Part shown: positions 26,598-35,371 of the stretch, piece after piece
Position numbering within the stretch: the first letter of the stretch is position 1
How the letters are laid out: every line of letters begins with the position of its first letter
From: Patiria miniata
Taxonomy: Eukaryota > Echinodermata > Asteroidea > Valvatida > Asterinidae
Length of the DNA: 64,000 bases
Assembly (NCBI RefSeq): GCF_015706575.1
Contig: NW_024037048.1
Span: 9,689,512 to 9,753,511 of the forward strand
Direction of reading: 5' to 3'
Program-made: the position numbers and the translations under genes
The notes under the pieces: generated by a model
Told to the model about the DNA's origin: nothing
Seen by the model: only the letters and a program-made list of their open reading frames with translations
The model's database searches: none

Positions 26598-27218
26598 CTC
26601 TTTTTTGTGTGAAATGACGTAATAGCATTGAGGCATACGTATCAGTTTGCAAAACAGCCCCCAAGAATCGCGAAATACCATGACAGTAATTTTAAAAATG
26701 AACACGTACCGTACACATGTACTGTAAAATAACAGAGTGTTACACAGTCTTGGAATTACAACGCATTATTTGTGAATTATTCATTCTTTTTCAAAAACTT
26801 TTAAACCCCCAGAAACACTCCCACTTCCTGATCTCACGGTATTGTAGAGGTTCCGATTTATGCATAATTATGTATAGGCCTCATTAGTACTTTTTTGGTA
26901 TCAATCATTTAATTCATAAACAAATAATTATACATATATAGGTTTTCCCCTTCCTCCACTTAAAAGTACACATTCATAACAGTCCCATGGTCTATTTCGA
27001 TCAAAATCAAAGAATGTCTTGAATCAAGAATCACTCTATAGGCCCTATATGAACCATTATACACATGAATGTATTGATCTGATAATATATGAAATATTGC
27101 GGTGGGTTTTTTTCTTTCTTTTTTTAAGAAACTGTGCGCCTTTGGTGGAAAAGTTTAACACTCCATAAACAGCTGTAAAAATTGTGTTACTTTAATTAAC
27201 CATGCGTATGACTTCCGT

Positions 27219-27271
27219 TAGTTGGGATCTATGTTTGTGTTGGGATCTATGTTGGGATCTATGTTTGTGTG
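27219..27271. repeat. Short tandem repeat of a GTTGGGATCTATG unit (x3)
   Basis: GTTGGGATCTATG occurs three times, twice followed by TTTGTGT, in the loop-side part of the long-inverted-repeat element. Confidence 0.7.
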
Positions 27272-27570
27272 CATTGCGTAATACTTTTTAAGCCGTGCAG
27301 AAATCGGCAATTAACTTGCCGCTCTTAAGTGAATTTTGCACGGGATTTTTTATTCGTAAGTTGAAATTCTGCAAAAGCAGACTCATTCATGACTGTTTGG
27401 TGTTGGAATGATCGTTCTAATGAACTTAGACATAAAAAAAATTTAGGCGGTGTCCCCTCCCAGACGCACGGGTATGACACTTAAGAATTGCGGTTTTGAA
27501 GCTTGGACACCCCACCTACTCGCTGCCGCCATTAAACCTTTTGTGAGAGACCTCAATGGGCTCTCGGATT

Positions 27571-28324
27571 ATATGGGTAAAATACGAACAAGGAAATATT
27601 TGAGAGGATTTCCGACCAAGAGGATAACACAGAAACGGCCACCATTAAGAGCAGGAATTTGAAATCCCCTAACAGACGCAAAATGCTTTGAATGTTGTAA
27701 TTCCAGGCCATTATAGCAAAAGGGATTTGATTTCGCATCAACGCTGTTTCTTTCAACGGCCTCATAATGTACAATCTCCGTAAAAGTGGGATGCAGAACA
27801 ATGACTGAAGTGTATAATGCCAACTTTTGGAAATTGCCCAACTATAGGCCTATTGGATTAAAAAAAAATATTGCCTGTTGCAGCCGATTTTTTGTTTGTT
27901 TACGCCATTTGCCCCTTACTGTTTAAAAATATGGCCAACTCCCAGCAATGGCGAAATTCTTGAATTATTTTTATTTTCACTTGGGTGAGCAGCTCTATGG
28001 GTGAGCTGGCCAAATGCAGAAAAGAAAAGAAAAGGTGAAATTATCGGAATCGTTCTTTTGCCGGCGCAGCCCCCCACTTTTTAGCGTCATGACCCGCCCC
28101 TAAAAGGGTCAGACAAAATGGCATTAAATGGTTTTGAACTTGTTGAAGTACCGCCTAGGCTATATGTGTTGGGAGAGAGTGTACCCAAAAATGCATATAG
28201 AGTCCGCCCCACTAGAGCACATAGGAAAGGGCGCGCAGTGACGGTTGTTGCAACTATAGGCTTAGTACTAGTACCTTTTTTTCCCGGTCGTCAGAGAGCA
28301 TTGCCATAAAAAAAATGATAATAT
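27571..28324. other. Intergenic stretch upstream of the FAM184-like gene
   Basis: No convincing gene. A 63-codon ATG frame at 28118-28309 exists but has no recognisable domain or splice support. Confidence 0.4.
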
Positions 28325-28831
28325 TTACCCAACTGCATGAAGACCATGATTTTGGAAATTTCGGAGTTGTGAAGTGAAGCTTGAGGAAACTAAAGATCGG
28401 AGGCCTGCGTCTCCATCTTGTCTCTCAACATTTCTGACATCTTCATGATTTCCTTCCAACGCGGATACAGCCAAAGGTGTTGTATTTACACCGAAGCGGC
28501 GGGTAAGAAATTTGAGAGCGTCTGCCACGTGCTTCTGGAAAAGATGTAAACGAGCCGACCGTCGCATCAGCAGGGCTGCACCACCATTCCTTGCAATTGG
28601 CATAAAATAATCATATGGCCATTGCAAATTGACATGAATTGGATATTTGTACATTCCACACGCACAAAGATGGAAATGTGGTCCACATTGTAATGTTTTG
28701 TAAAAGTGGATACACACAACAAAACGTATGAACCGCGGCCCGCTGGTCTCGTCAAAAGCGCCTTTGAACTGAAACTTAAATAATTTGGGGCGCCTCACGC
28801 GGATAGAACGCCCCCAAGAGTCTACCAACAT
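28325..28831 (-). CDS. Hypothetical divergent ORF, head to head with the FAM184-like gene
   Basis: An uninterrupted 168-codon minus-strand frame starts with a true ATG only 70 bp from the start codon of the plus-strand FAM184-like gene. It could therefore share a bidirectional promoter. I recognise no domain. The segment near the middle (HLFQKHVADALKFLTRR) looks helical. The C-terminal part reads into what could be a splice donor (GTAAAT after codon 168). It may be a first exon, a non-coding transcript, or chance. Confidence 0.2.
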   Translation of the reverse strand: MLVDSWGRSIRVRRPKLFKFQFKGAFDETSGPRFIRFVVCIHFYKTLQCGPHFHLCACGMYKYPIHVNLQWPYDYFMPIARNGGAALLMRRSARLHLFQKHVADALKFLTRRFGVNTTPLAVSALEGNHEDVRNVERQDGDAGLRSLVSSSFTSQLRNFQNHGLHAVG

Positions 28832-28898
28832 GCAAGAGTTTTTGTGTAAAGACCGAAGACCGCGTCGTACCTTGTTCTTCTAGTTGCTATAAACATTC

Positions 28899-28908
28899 AA
28901 GATGGCGG
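28899..28908 (+). promoter_or_regulatory. YY1-type motif over the FAM184-like start codon
   Basis: AAGATGGCGG overlaps the initiating ATG (28902). This matches the YY1 core AAnATGGCGGC, which in animals is often placed at or just after transcription and translation starts. It also supplies a favourable G at +4. A second such motif lies in the LRR gene leader. Confidence 0.5.
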
Positions 28909-29711
28909 AGGGCGGCGGAGCTGCCGCCGCTACCCCGAAGTTCAACAAGAAATCCTTCGAATTCAAGATGTGCAAGAAGGTGGCAGAACTCACTCAAGTA
29001 GTCCACATGCTCTTCGTGAAGAACCATGAGAAGGAAGTCGAGCTGGAGGCCGTCAGGGTCGCTTATGAGGAGGAAATTTCCAATGTTATTGCAGACGCAC
29101 GGAGCAAAATCAAAAAGTTGCAACACTGCTTGGCCGCGGAACAGAGGAGGGGCGAGGAGGCAAAGAAAGGTTTCGAGCAAGATTTTGAAGAGAGGGAGAA
29201 GCTGCTAACGCAGAAGCTCGCTGAGAACGAAGTCAGAGTGATTGAACTTAGGAAGGACAATGATTTCATGAAAGACCAAGTTGTCAGACTTCAGAGAATC
29301 GTGGACGACTCAAAGTCAAAGGAGCTTGTGACAGGCTTGGGCGAAGATGAAGTCAAGCAATTCCAAAAGCAACTCGATCTTGCCCAAGCCGAGCTGGAAG
29401 CGAAGACCGTGGAATTTGAGAGACTCCGGGAAACAATCAGCAAAGAAAACGACAAGCGGAGAGAAAATGACGCAGTCGTCCACCGGCTCCGATCTGAAAT
29501 GGAACAAGTGCAATCAGAGTTGAGCTTACAAATGGAAGACTTGAAAAACGAACTACTGGAGACCAGTAATGGAAAGGAAAGACTCCAGCAGAGGAATAAG
29601 AATCTGGAGTCGGACCTCCGGAATCTTAAGAAAGAGTTGGAGAGTCGTCGACAGTCTGAGTTTACCGTGCAACCTGCGCCAAGGTCTTCAAAATCACCAG
29701 GAGAAGGCATG
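28902..29711 (+). CDS. FAM184: FAM184-like gene, exon 1 (codons 1-270)
   Basis: Starts at the ATG in CAAGATGGCG, preceded by no longer in-frame ATG. Encodes an Ala/Gly-rich leader, the conserved FAM184 head and nearly all of the coiled coil. Ends at ATG|GTTAGA. The frame stays open for 29 further codons into a palindrome before a stop at 29801, which would give a read-through form if the donor were skipped. Confidence 0.8.
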
Positions 29712-32700
29712 GTTAGAAAGTTGTGCAGAAAAAAATGTAGAGCCACTAGCCCTAGAACTATGGGTATTACACGTGTAATACCCATAGTTCTAGGGGTATA
29801 GTGCCACTTGGTGGTTAAGGCATAGACCTGCGAACGTGGCATGTAAATAACGCCACGTTCCGGTGTCACTTTGAAACTAGTGAAATCGTCCCTCCATGAC
29901 ACAAACTATTCATACCATGTTTGTGATAGGCCTAAGTAACATGAAACAGCACTGAAATTGATTAAGGCAAGGAACTTGGTCACAGTATTCAAAAGTGTCG
30001 TTGTGATCAATTGACAATTGTGCAGTGATGCCTGACTGAAATTAAATGAAACTCATCGGGGTTGAGGCCAAGGCTTAGGAGCATCTACACAACCAAAACA
30101 ATTTCAAAATTGACCTCATTGTTTTGTAATGATTTTAAAAACAGTCCGTCAGGCACATTTTTGGGACATACTGTAGAGCATTTTGAGATGCATGTTGTGT
30201 GGGAGTATAAGTTAGCCAAATGGTGAGTAAAAAACCCTCAGTACCGTAGTTAGTATGCAGTTACAGTCCCAGTTAGAACTTGACCCTGGGTTCGCCATTT
30301 TGACATCTGCAGGAATTCAGCGAAGAATTGGAACGCCTTCGCCGTGAGGTCCGCATGTACCGCATGGAGCTCAGCAACCGGGAAGGCAACTTCAATCGCA
30401 TGTTTACCGACAGCTCACCAGTACGCGTTGACCACCGGGCCGGGGGCCTGGCCGTAACGCGAACGACAGGCCGACCGCAGATGGTTAGTATATTCGGAAA
30501 GATTTCCATATAAGAAGTTCACTCAACACCCTGTGTACAAACCCTATAGATGAGAGTGGACTGAAAAATTCTAAGTGTTTTCTAAGAAAATGCTTGTTTT
30601 TTCTCACTGCTCAAATTGACTTTGATGACATGAAATTGCTATCTGGGGGCTTGTTAGTCAATACAGAGGAAAATTAGCGAACTTCTTATATGTAATATTC
30701 AATTGGACTCTGTTAACAAACACTAGAGGGCGCTTTTCTCACCATTTTTGTTGCCCACACGCAGTATCCCAGAGAAACAGGCAAAACCAAATCGGCAAAC
30801 TTTGCTCACCTCTTTCGCAGAAAAAATTCACAAAAAGTGTCGAGGCACAGACAGGGTCCTCAGTATTTCATGAGCCGAGTCTCAATTCAGTTTTTAAAGG
30901 AGACTTTGTTTCAATTTTTGTTTTCACCTGAGAGTGAAGCCAAGTGATTTCATTTAAAAAGCTCGATATTTAGGAGGCAAAGCCACTGTGTATATCAAAT
31001 ACATGGAGAAAAATCAATAATTGAATTGTAGGCCTATCGTTGAATGTATTTTTTGGGTGCCTATTACAATCGAATCTCGTTAGTACAAACTCTGTTAATA
31101 CAAAATTCTGGTTATAACAAACTTAAAGCCTTAGTCCCGACTGTGTATTTATGTGCACAATGAATGGGACTGATGTTCCTCTTAATACAAAATTCTGATA
31201 TAACAAACAATTTGGCTAGGTCCGAACGAGTTTGTATTAACGAGACTCGACTATTTATTTTTGGATTGGTTTTCATTTTGTCTCCTTGAAATGCATGCAT
31301 TCCTAAAGGATTCTGCCTTAACAGTAAGTTGATCTATAATTTCAATTAACCCTAACTCCCTAGGCCTTTTTGCTAGGATGTAGCCTCAATCCTGCAAAAT
31401 CCTCCAATTGGCCTCATGGAAAAATAGCATATAGCCTCAATCCTGCAAATTCCTCCGTTGTTTCTTGAATATGGTCCATGGAGGGGTGACCACTGCCTGA
31501 ATCCTGCAAAATCCTCCGGCTATGACTGTCAATAGGCAGAGGCAGAGGCAGTGACATCCTGGAGCAGTGCGGAGGTTGTCAAGTATAATCAAGGACTAAA
31601 TTTATGCACGGCTGAGCATAAACAACACAAGGTCCGGCCCAAGACCTTGACACAGTGCGTACTCCGAAATCAGCAACGCACTTTGGCCATGTAACCTCAA
31701 TCCTGCAAATTCCTCCAATTTGCAAAAAGGATTTTTGGAGGATTCAGGGTGGTTAGGGATTAAAGTCATTACTTTGAATTGAAAGCAAGCCCCCCCCCCC
31801 CTTCTCCGGATGCGCCCCATTTGAAATCTTGAATTGCACACAAACAATGTATATTTTACTGGATTCAGTGCCCCCCTTGAAAAATTGGTGCACCCCCATG
31901 TGCTCTCTAGAACCTAAACCATTTTTACGCCGCTGCATTGAGCGCACTAGATTGAGCTATGTCATTTAAATAATTGCATTACATTCATAAATACCTAAGA
32001 CAGTTTACCCATTCCGATTGGTCGAGAGCCCACATGGCCGGTCTTAAACAGATGATAAAGACATGGCTGGCTGGTATTAAACATTTTTCAAGTGTCGCAT
32101 GAAATGTGGACTCCTACGAAATCCATTATATAGCTAGAGGGGTGTTTCGAGAAACAGAAAGTAAAATTGTTGAACAAAGTCGTTGGAAATGTTCAATTTT
32201 TGACTGGTTTTGACTTTTTTTTTTGACTGAAAAGGTATTTATGAATGGGAATAAATATGTGCTTGGTCGGTATTAAACACTGAGTTTAAGACTGGTTGGA
32301 GTCTGGAATGCTGATAATTACCCTCGGCTTCGCCTAGTTATCAGCATTCCAGACTCCAACCAGTCTTAACCATAAGGTTCACTATCTTCCAAGCACACAT
32401 TTATTCCCTTAATAATGTCACAGTCGTGTTTCTTCACTTGGTAGAGCACCGGAACGGCAATCTGGAGGTCCCAGGTTCGAGCCCTGCTTTAGTCAATTTC
32501 TTTGTTCAGCTTTCAAGAATTGTTGACATCTTTTTAAATTTTGTTCAAGGTGGGTAACCGCACTCCGCGGGACACAAACGACAACCTGCAGCCACAGTAC
32601 CGCCCGGGGTTGAACCGGCTCCCGACCCTGTCCATGGACAGCCGTCAGAGGGCGACAAACAGCCACAGCAGCGGGAGAACCCACCGACTGGTCGGAACGC

Positions 32701-32747
32701 CAAGAGAGCGGCAGACAGCTGGCTATCCAATGCCTGGATTTCACTGA
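28902..32747 (+). CDS. FAM184: Short FAM184-like coiled-coil protein (three exons, 392 aa)
   Basis: The joined exons are 28902-29711, 30313-30483 and 32550-32747, all in phase 0, with GT/AG at each intron. Residues about 20-75 match the FAM184 N-terminus: FKMCKKVAELTQVVHML aligns with the human FAM184A LKMSKKIAQLTKVIYAL region, then a YEEEISNVIADARSKI block. Residues 271-327 match the family's C-terminal block: VRMYRMELSNREGNFNRMF against a KFYQLELVNRETNFNKVF-type segment. LNRLPTLSMDS in exon 3 resembles the RFVSVPNLSALES motif near the family C-terminus. Residues 60-250 are heptad-rich coiled coil. FAM184A/B in vertebrates are about 1,100 aa, so most of the central rod is absent. The family's molecular function is poorly known. 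The family matches are from memory, not a search. Confidence 0.82.
29712..30312. other. FAM184-like intron 1
   Basis: 601 bp. Holds a perfect 46-bp palindrome at 29750-29795; otherwise unremarkable. Confidence 0.7.
29750..29795. repeat. Perfect 46-bp palindrome in intron 1
   Basis: Two 23-base arms beginning CCCTAGAACTATGGG meet at ACACGTGTAA with no spacer. It lies 38 bp downstream of the exon 1 donor, so a transcript hairpin could form next to the splice site. It may be a tiny foldback insertion; outside the palindrome CACTAG and TATAGTG are weakly paired. Confidence 0.93.
30313..30483 (+). CDS. FAM184: FAM184-like gene, exon 2 (codons 271-327)
   Basis: Acceptor ATCTGCAG|GAATTC, donor ATG|GTTAGT, 57 codons. 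Contains the family's conserved RMYRMELSNREGNFNRMF block and then PVRVDHRAGGLAVTRT. This is the strongest evidence for the FAM184 assignment. Confidence 0.82.
30484..31067. other. FAM184-like intron 2, 5' part
   Basis: No repeat or gene recognised here. The rest of this 2,066-bp intron is largely filled by the inverted-repeat elements listed separately. Confidence 0.5.
31068..31252. mobile_element. 185-bp MITE with TCTCGTTARTACAAACTC ends
   Basis: Left end ATCGAATCTCGTTAGTACAA and the inverted right end AGTCGAGTCTCGTTAATACA form terminal inverted repeats of about 25 bases. TACAAAATTCTG occurs twice internally in inverted context. No coding capacity. Confidence 0.75.
31346..31763. mobile_element. 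~410-bp MITE (family D), copy 1, TTAA-flanked
   Basis: TTAA at 31346-31349 is followed by CCCTAACTCCCT; the right end is AGGGTGGTTAGGGA before TTAA at 31760-31763. CCC-start ends with TTAA flanks are typical of piggyBac-type insertions. Internally CCTCAATCCTGCAAATTCCTCC-like segments recur four times. An inverted copy lies at 47510-47815 in the KLF intron. Confidence 0.75.
31764..32243. other. FAM184-like intron 2, middle
   Basis: Contains a C-run (about 31789-31801) and non-coding sequence. GGTATTAAACA at about 32070 recurs at 32269, suggesting an old partial duplicate of the foldback that follows. Confidence 0.4.
32244..32411. repeat. Foldback with two nested inverted arms
   Basis: Perfect 32-base arms (32286-32317 and 32338-32369, starting TTAAGACTGGTTGGAGTC) enclose a 20-base loop. 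An outer pair, GGGAATAAATATGTGCTTGG against CCAAGCACACATTTATTCCC, extends the hairpin. It probably represents a small foldback transposon. Confidence 0.85.
32426..32500 (+). repeat. tRNA-like (SINE head) sequence
   Basis: CTTGGTAGAGCACC resembles a pol III A box region and GGTTCGAGCCC is a good B box, spaced as in a tRNA. The T stem has only four of five pairs and no acceptor stem forms, so this is a tRNA-derived SINE or pseudo-tRNA, not a working tRNA gene. Confidence 0.55.
32550..32747 (+). CDS. FAM184: FAM184-like gene, exon 3 (codons 328-392 and stop)
   Basis: Acceptor TTGTTCAAG|GTGGGTAAC, TGA stop at 32745-32747. Encodes a basic, disordered Ser/Arg-rich tail with LNRLPTLSMDS, the probable counterpart of the short conserved Pro/Leu motif near the end of FAM184 proteins. 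A retrotransposon-derived repeat begins within about 60 bp of the stop, so the 3' UTR is likely repeat-derived. I see no clear AATAAA close by. Confidence 0.78.
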   Translation: MGNRTPRDTNDNLQPQYRPGLNRLPTLSMDSRQRATNSHSSGRTHRLVGTPRERQTAGYPMPGFH

Positions 32748-32804
32748 CGAGAATTTAGGAATTCGGACATCACTGGTCTCTTTGACGAACAAGACAAGGC
32801 GCAT

Positions 32805-32940
32805 ACCTAATAATGAAGAGAGCGGGGCAGTGCTATCATATAGGATTACCCATATAACGCCGATGAATGGACGAAATCCAGCACCCAGCGAATAGGCATT
32901 CTGAATCAAAACAGGCAGTTCCCAATACAGTCAGCCACCT
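32805..32940 (+). mobile_element. Internally deleted derivative of an RTE-type LINE tail
   Basis: The GAAGAGAGCGGGGCAGTGCT block is followed directly by CATATAGGATTACCCATATA and ACGCCGATGAATGGACGAAA. In the LINE copy at 33720-34250 (opposite strand) the same two blocks are separated by the coding tail. This piece is therefore a deletion derivative of the same element in inverted orientation. Confidence 0.6.
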
Positions 32941-33135
32941 GGGGTGCATTCGAGCGTGCTACTCGTGCTAACATGAGTATACTCCTGAGCGCCCGAACGG
33001 CAGGAGTACGACCCGCGGGTGAGCAAGAGTATACTCTCCGTCATACCCGGAGTATACTCCTGCACCGGGAGTAATGCGCACGCAACATTTTCCTGCACTC
33101 GGGAGTAGCAAGAGTAACACGCTTGAACGCACCCC
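32941..33135. mobile_element. 195-bp MITE with GGGGTGCRTTC ends
   Basis: Left end GGGGTGCATTCGAGCGTG and inverted right end GGGGTGCGTTCAAGCGTG; the similarity continues through TACTCNTGCTA. The interior is symmetric with repeated GAGTATACTC. It sits at the edge of the LINE derivative, so it inserted later or marks a joint end. Confidence 0.75.
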
Positions 33136-33719
33136 TGAGGTCACTACGGAGAGTCAATGTTTAGCAATGCAGTGTGCAAGACGGTCAACAAATTTACCAT
33201 GGCACGGTACACTTAAAATTGTTAGTTTGTCCGATCAGTAGGTTCGTAAGCGTATACATGAATCAAGTGAGTATCTTTTTACGTTTTATTTCCACGGCGG
33301 TGTGAAACACGCCATTGGCTTGAGCTGCTTATGTTGGTTGGTTGGTGAGTTGGCTGGTGGGTAATTGGTTGGTGGACACTTTACTCGGCCCATTATACTG
33401 TTTCCATGCATGCCACGCATGTATCACAGCTTTGGCAGTGAGTTTCTGTGGAATACCTGCAGTTTTGTGACACTGATACGCGCGCATGCATCTGATTTGC
33501 ATATTAGATCACGCCCCATTGCAAAGCCAAATTCGCGGTTTAAAGTTTGTGGAACCGCCGTGGGTTGTACCACTTGGTACTTGTTTATCTAGATATGGTG
33601 TTTTGTGCTAGGCCAAAGAATGCTTTGCCTTGATCTATCAACAATTCCTGAGGTTGTCTACTGACATTCGTTTATATCGCGGCATGTCGGCCATGCTTTT
33701 GTCGACCGAAAAATTAACT
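33136..33719. other. Intergenic stretch, no gene seen
   Basis: Contains a short TTGGTTGG/GGTGG-type simple repeat at about 33335-33375 and otherwise nothing I can assign. Confidence 0.5.
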
Positions 33720-34250
33720 CTCTGTGGAACCTCTTGGTGGCTCACTGGATTGGGAATCACTGGTATTGATTCAGAAATGGCTATTCACTGGAAGTCTTAT
33801 CATGCATCTGGTCTACACAATGGGCCGGATTTCGCCCATTCGTTGGCGTTATATGGTGTATCCTATATGATCAATCAATCAAGTCGAGGCGCTTTGGCAG
33901 CTCGAGCCCTCCCATTGATCTGGGTCCAGATGTTGGTTCAGCATGCAGGAGCGCAGCTCCTCGGCAGTGGTCAAGCCGGTGTCCTGTTTCAGCATGTCCA
34001 CGAGGGAGAGACTTCAGAGAGGCAGTGGCAGAGAGGCAGAGGGAGAGGCAGTGCCCTTGTGGGCTCCCAGAGAATGATCGGGCTAGCGGCCAGCTCCAGG
34101 TGACAGACGCAATGCCCTGCAAGCTTGAGACAACGTTCCCGGATCTTTTTCGTCACCTTCGGCATGCCAGCGTAGAGGCCTACATTCCTTATGTGATCCT
34201 GCCACTCTGTAATAGCACTGCCCCACTCTCTTCGTTAGTCAGCAACCAGG
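33720..34250 (-). mobile_element. RTE-type LINE 3' end fragment
   Basis: The minus strand from about 34180 reads YAGMPKVTKKIRERCLKLAG, then HCVCHLELAASPIILWEPT. After a frame change, VDMLKQDTGLTTAEELRSCM and LNQHLDPDQW follow. This is the familiar C-terminal block of RTE-clade LINEs ('R.RLrlAGH..R.pel.as.ll.W.P..g.rgrGRP..t..d.L..DTg'). A low-complexity CCTCTCC stretch replaces the usual RGRGRP part. Downstream (33720-33870) is its 3' UTR, shared in inverted orientation with 32830-32940. At least one frameshift and no upstream reverse transcriptase: a dead, 5'-truncated copy. Confidence 0.85.
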
Positions 34251-34924
34251 GCAAAAGTGACAGTCGGGGAGTCGGTCAGTCAGATAGGTACTTAAAGGAC
34301 ACTAGGTATTTTCTCCAAGCAAACTTGTATCCTTGATCCTGATTGGTGGTATCCATGGCAACAATGGTGATATGAGGCTGTATTGCATGGTCCATATCGC
34401 ACCCTGCGTGTTGCGCTCTTCCAAGATGCGAGCGACATTCCAGCTGCATGCGCTAAATCACTAAAAGTTCATGTAGAGCATACTAGTTCCACCTTTACTG
34501 CGCGTCAAGATTGCTTAAAGATAAATTCGTTAAATTTCCCTAAACTTTATTTCACCAGCTTTTAGATTCCAAGCACAAGAAATTCCTAATTGGCGAACAA
34601 ATCTAAATATTTCTCTTGATTTTAGAGTGCTAATTTACATAATGTCAGAGTATTGGAGTAAACAGATTCAGCTTTAGCACTTTTACTAGAAAGTATCCCG
34701 AATCCGCCAAAATCCACCAATTTTGTCACGCAAACCATGTTGGTGTCCCGAGTCCATCAGAATCCACCAGTGTAAATACTGAAGGCACCCTGAATCGGTC
34801 AAAGAAGAAATAAAATCTGGGGTAAATTTAGTGCTTCTGTTGCTCAATTCTAGTTTTTGTGTCGCTTAAACGAAGGTTTGGGAGAAACTAACCAATCCTA
34901 AATTCTGTATTACTTGCACTTGCA
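34251..34924. other. Intergenic stretch, no gene seen
   Basis: A loosely repeated CCCGAATCC/TCCACCA pattern occurs near 34696-34790. Nothing coding is supported. Confidence 0.4.
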
Positions 34925-35180
34925 CTACAAATGATTTCATGGATTTTGATGAAACTTTGATGCAGCGATGGGAAGACCCAATTCTTCATCAGATCACTGA
35001 GGTCAAAGGTCATGCAGCGGTCATTAGAGGTCACTGTTCAAATATGCTTCAAATGTTTCTTTGTCTGCAGAATTGGATGGATTTTAATGTAACTTGGATG
35101 AAGTGATCCTTGGGTGGGGGTTCATCACAAGTCTTCCAAAATTGGAGGTCAAAGGTCATCTAGGGGTTGTTTGACTTTTT
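34925..35180. repeat. ~146-bp tandem repeat (two copies) with DR1 motifs
   Basis: TGGATTTTGATGAAACTTTG (about 34940) recurs as TGGATTTTAATGTAACTTGG. The 13-base sequence AGGTCAAAGGTCA occurs at 35000-35012 and at 35146-35158, exactly 146 bp apart. Each is a perfect direct repeat with one-base spacing, the DR1 form bound by RXR/HNF4-type nuclear receptors. The repeat looks like part of a dispersed family. Confidence 0.7.
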
Positions 35181-35371
35181 TAAAGAACACATAGAGATCA
35201 GCTGCGCTGCAGGAAAAAGGCGTCGCATGCGGTCCGCAGACAACTTGTCTGTGATATTTGTTTGATGGCTTGGAAAAATCCATTCAGTGACATTTTTGTT
35301 GTAAGAGTATTGGCTCAATGCCCCAACACAAGATGGCGCTTTTTACCACGTTTGAGGGCCCTCGGGATGGG

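Larger units (their letters stand above)
25790..27570. mobile_element. Long-inverted-repeat (foldback) element, ~1.8 kb
   Basis: The outer ends are inverted copies: the left end carries TAGCCCATTGAGG then GGTGGCAGCGAGTAGGTGGG; the right end carries their complements at 27500-27565. Inward, ACGATCATTCCAACACCAAAC (about 26290) pairs with a segment near 27395, and AATAAAAAACTCGTGCAAAAT (about 26352) with one near 27335. The arms are several hundred bases with gaps. A C-run (about 25940-25957) interrupts the left arm, and a separate 185-bp MITE sits in the loop. No transposase is seen. TTTAATTAGAATATCGCGCA occurs twice in the left arm (about 25811 and 25965). Confidence 0.75.

Noticed and set aside
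28118-28309. 63-codon ATG frame (MALNGFELVEVPPRL...)
   Set aside because: Good start context but isolated, no recognisable domain and no evident splice partner.
25784-28309. Short frames at 25784-26029, 26432-26617, 27450-27662 and 27553-27841
   Set aside because: They fall in the inverted-repeat element, its nested MITE or its flank and show no domain.
29712-29801. Extension of FAM184-like exon 1 to the in-frame stop
   Set aside because: The extension encodes only the palindrome, and the phase-0 donor joins perfectly to a conserved exon 2. Kept only as a possible read-through form.
33630-34103. 157-codon plus-strand frame
   Set aside because: It is antisense to the RTE LINE tail and lacks an ATG at its listed start.
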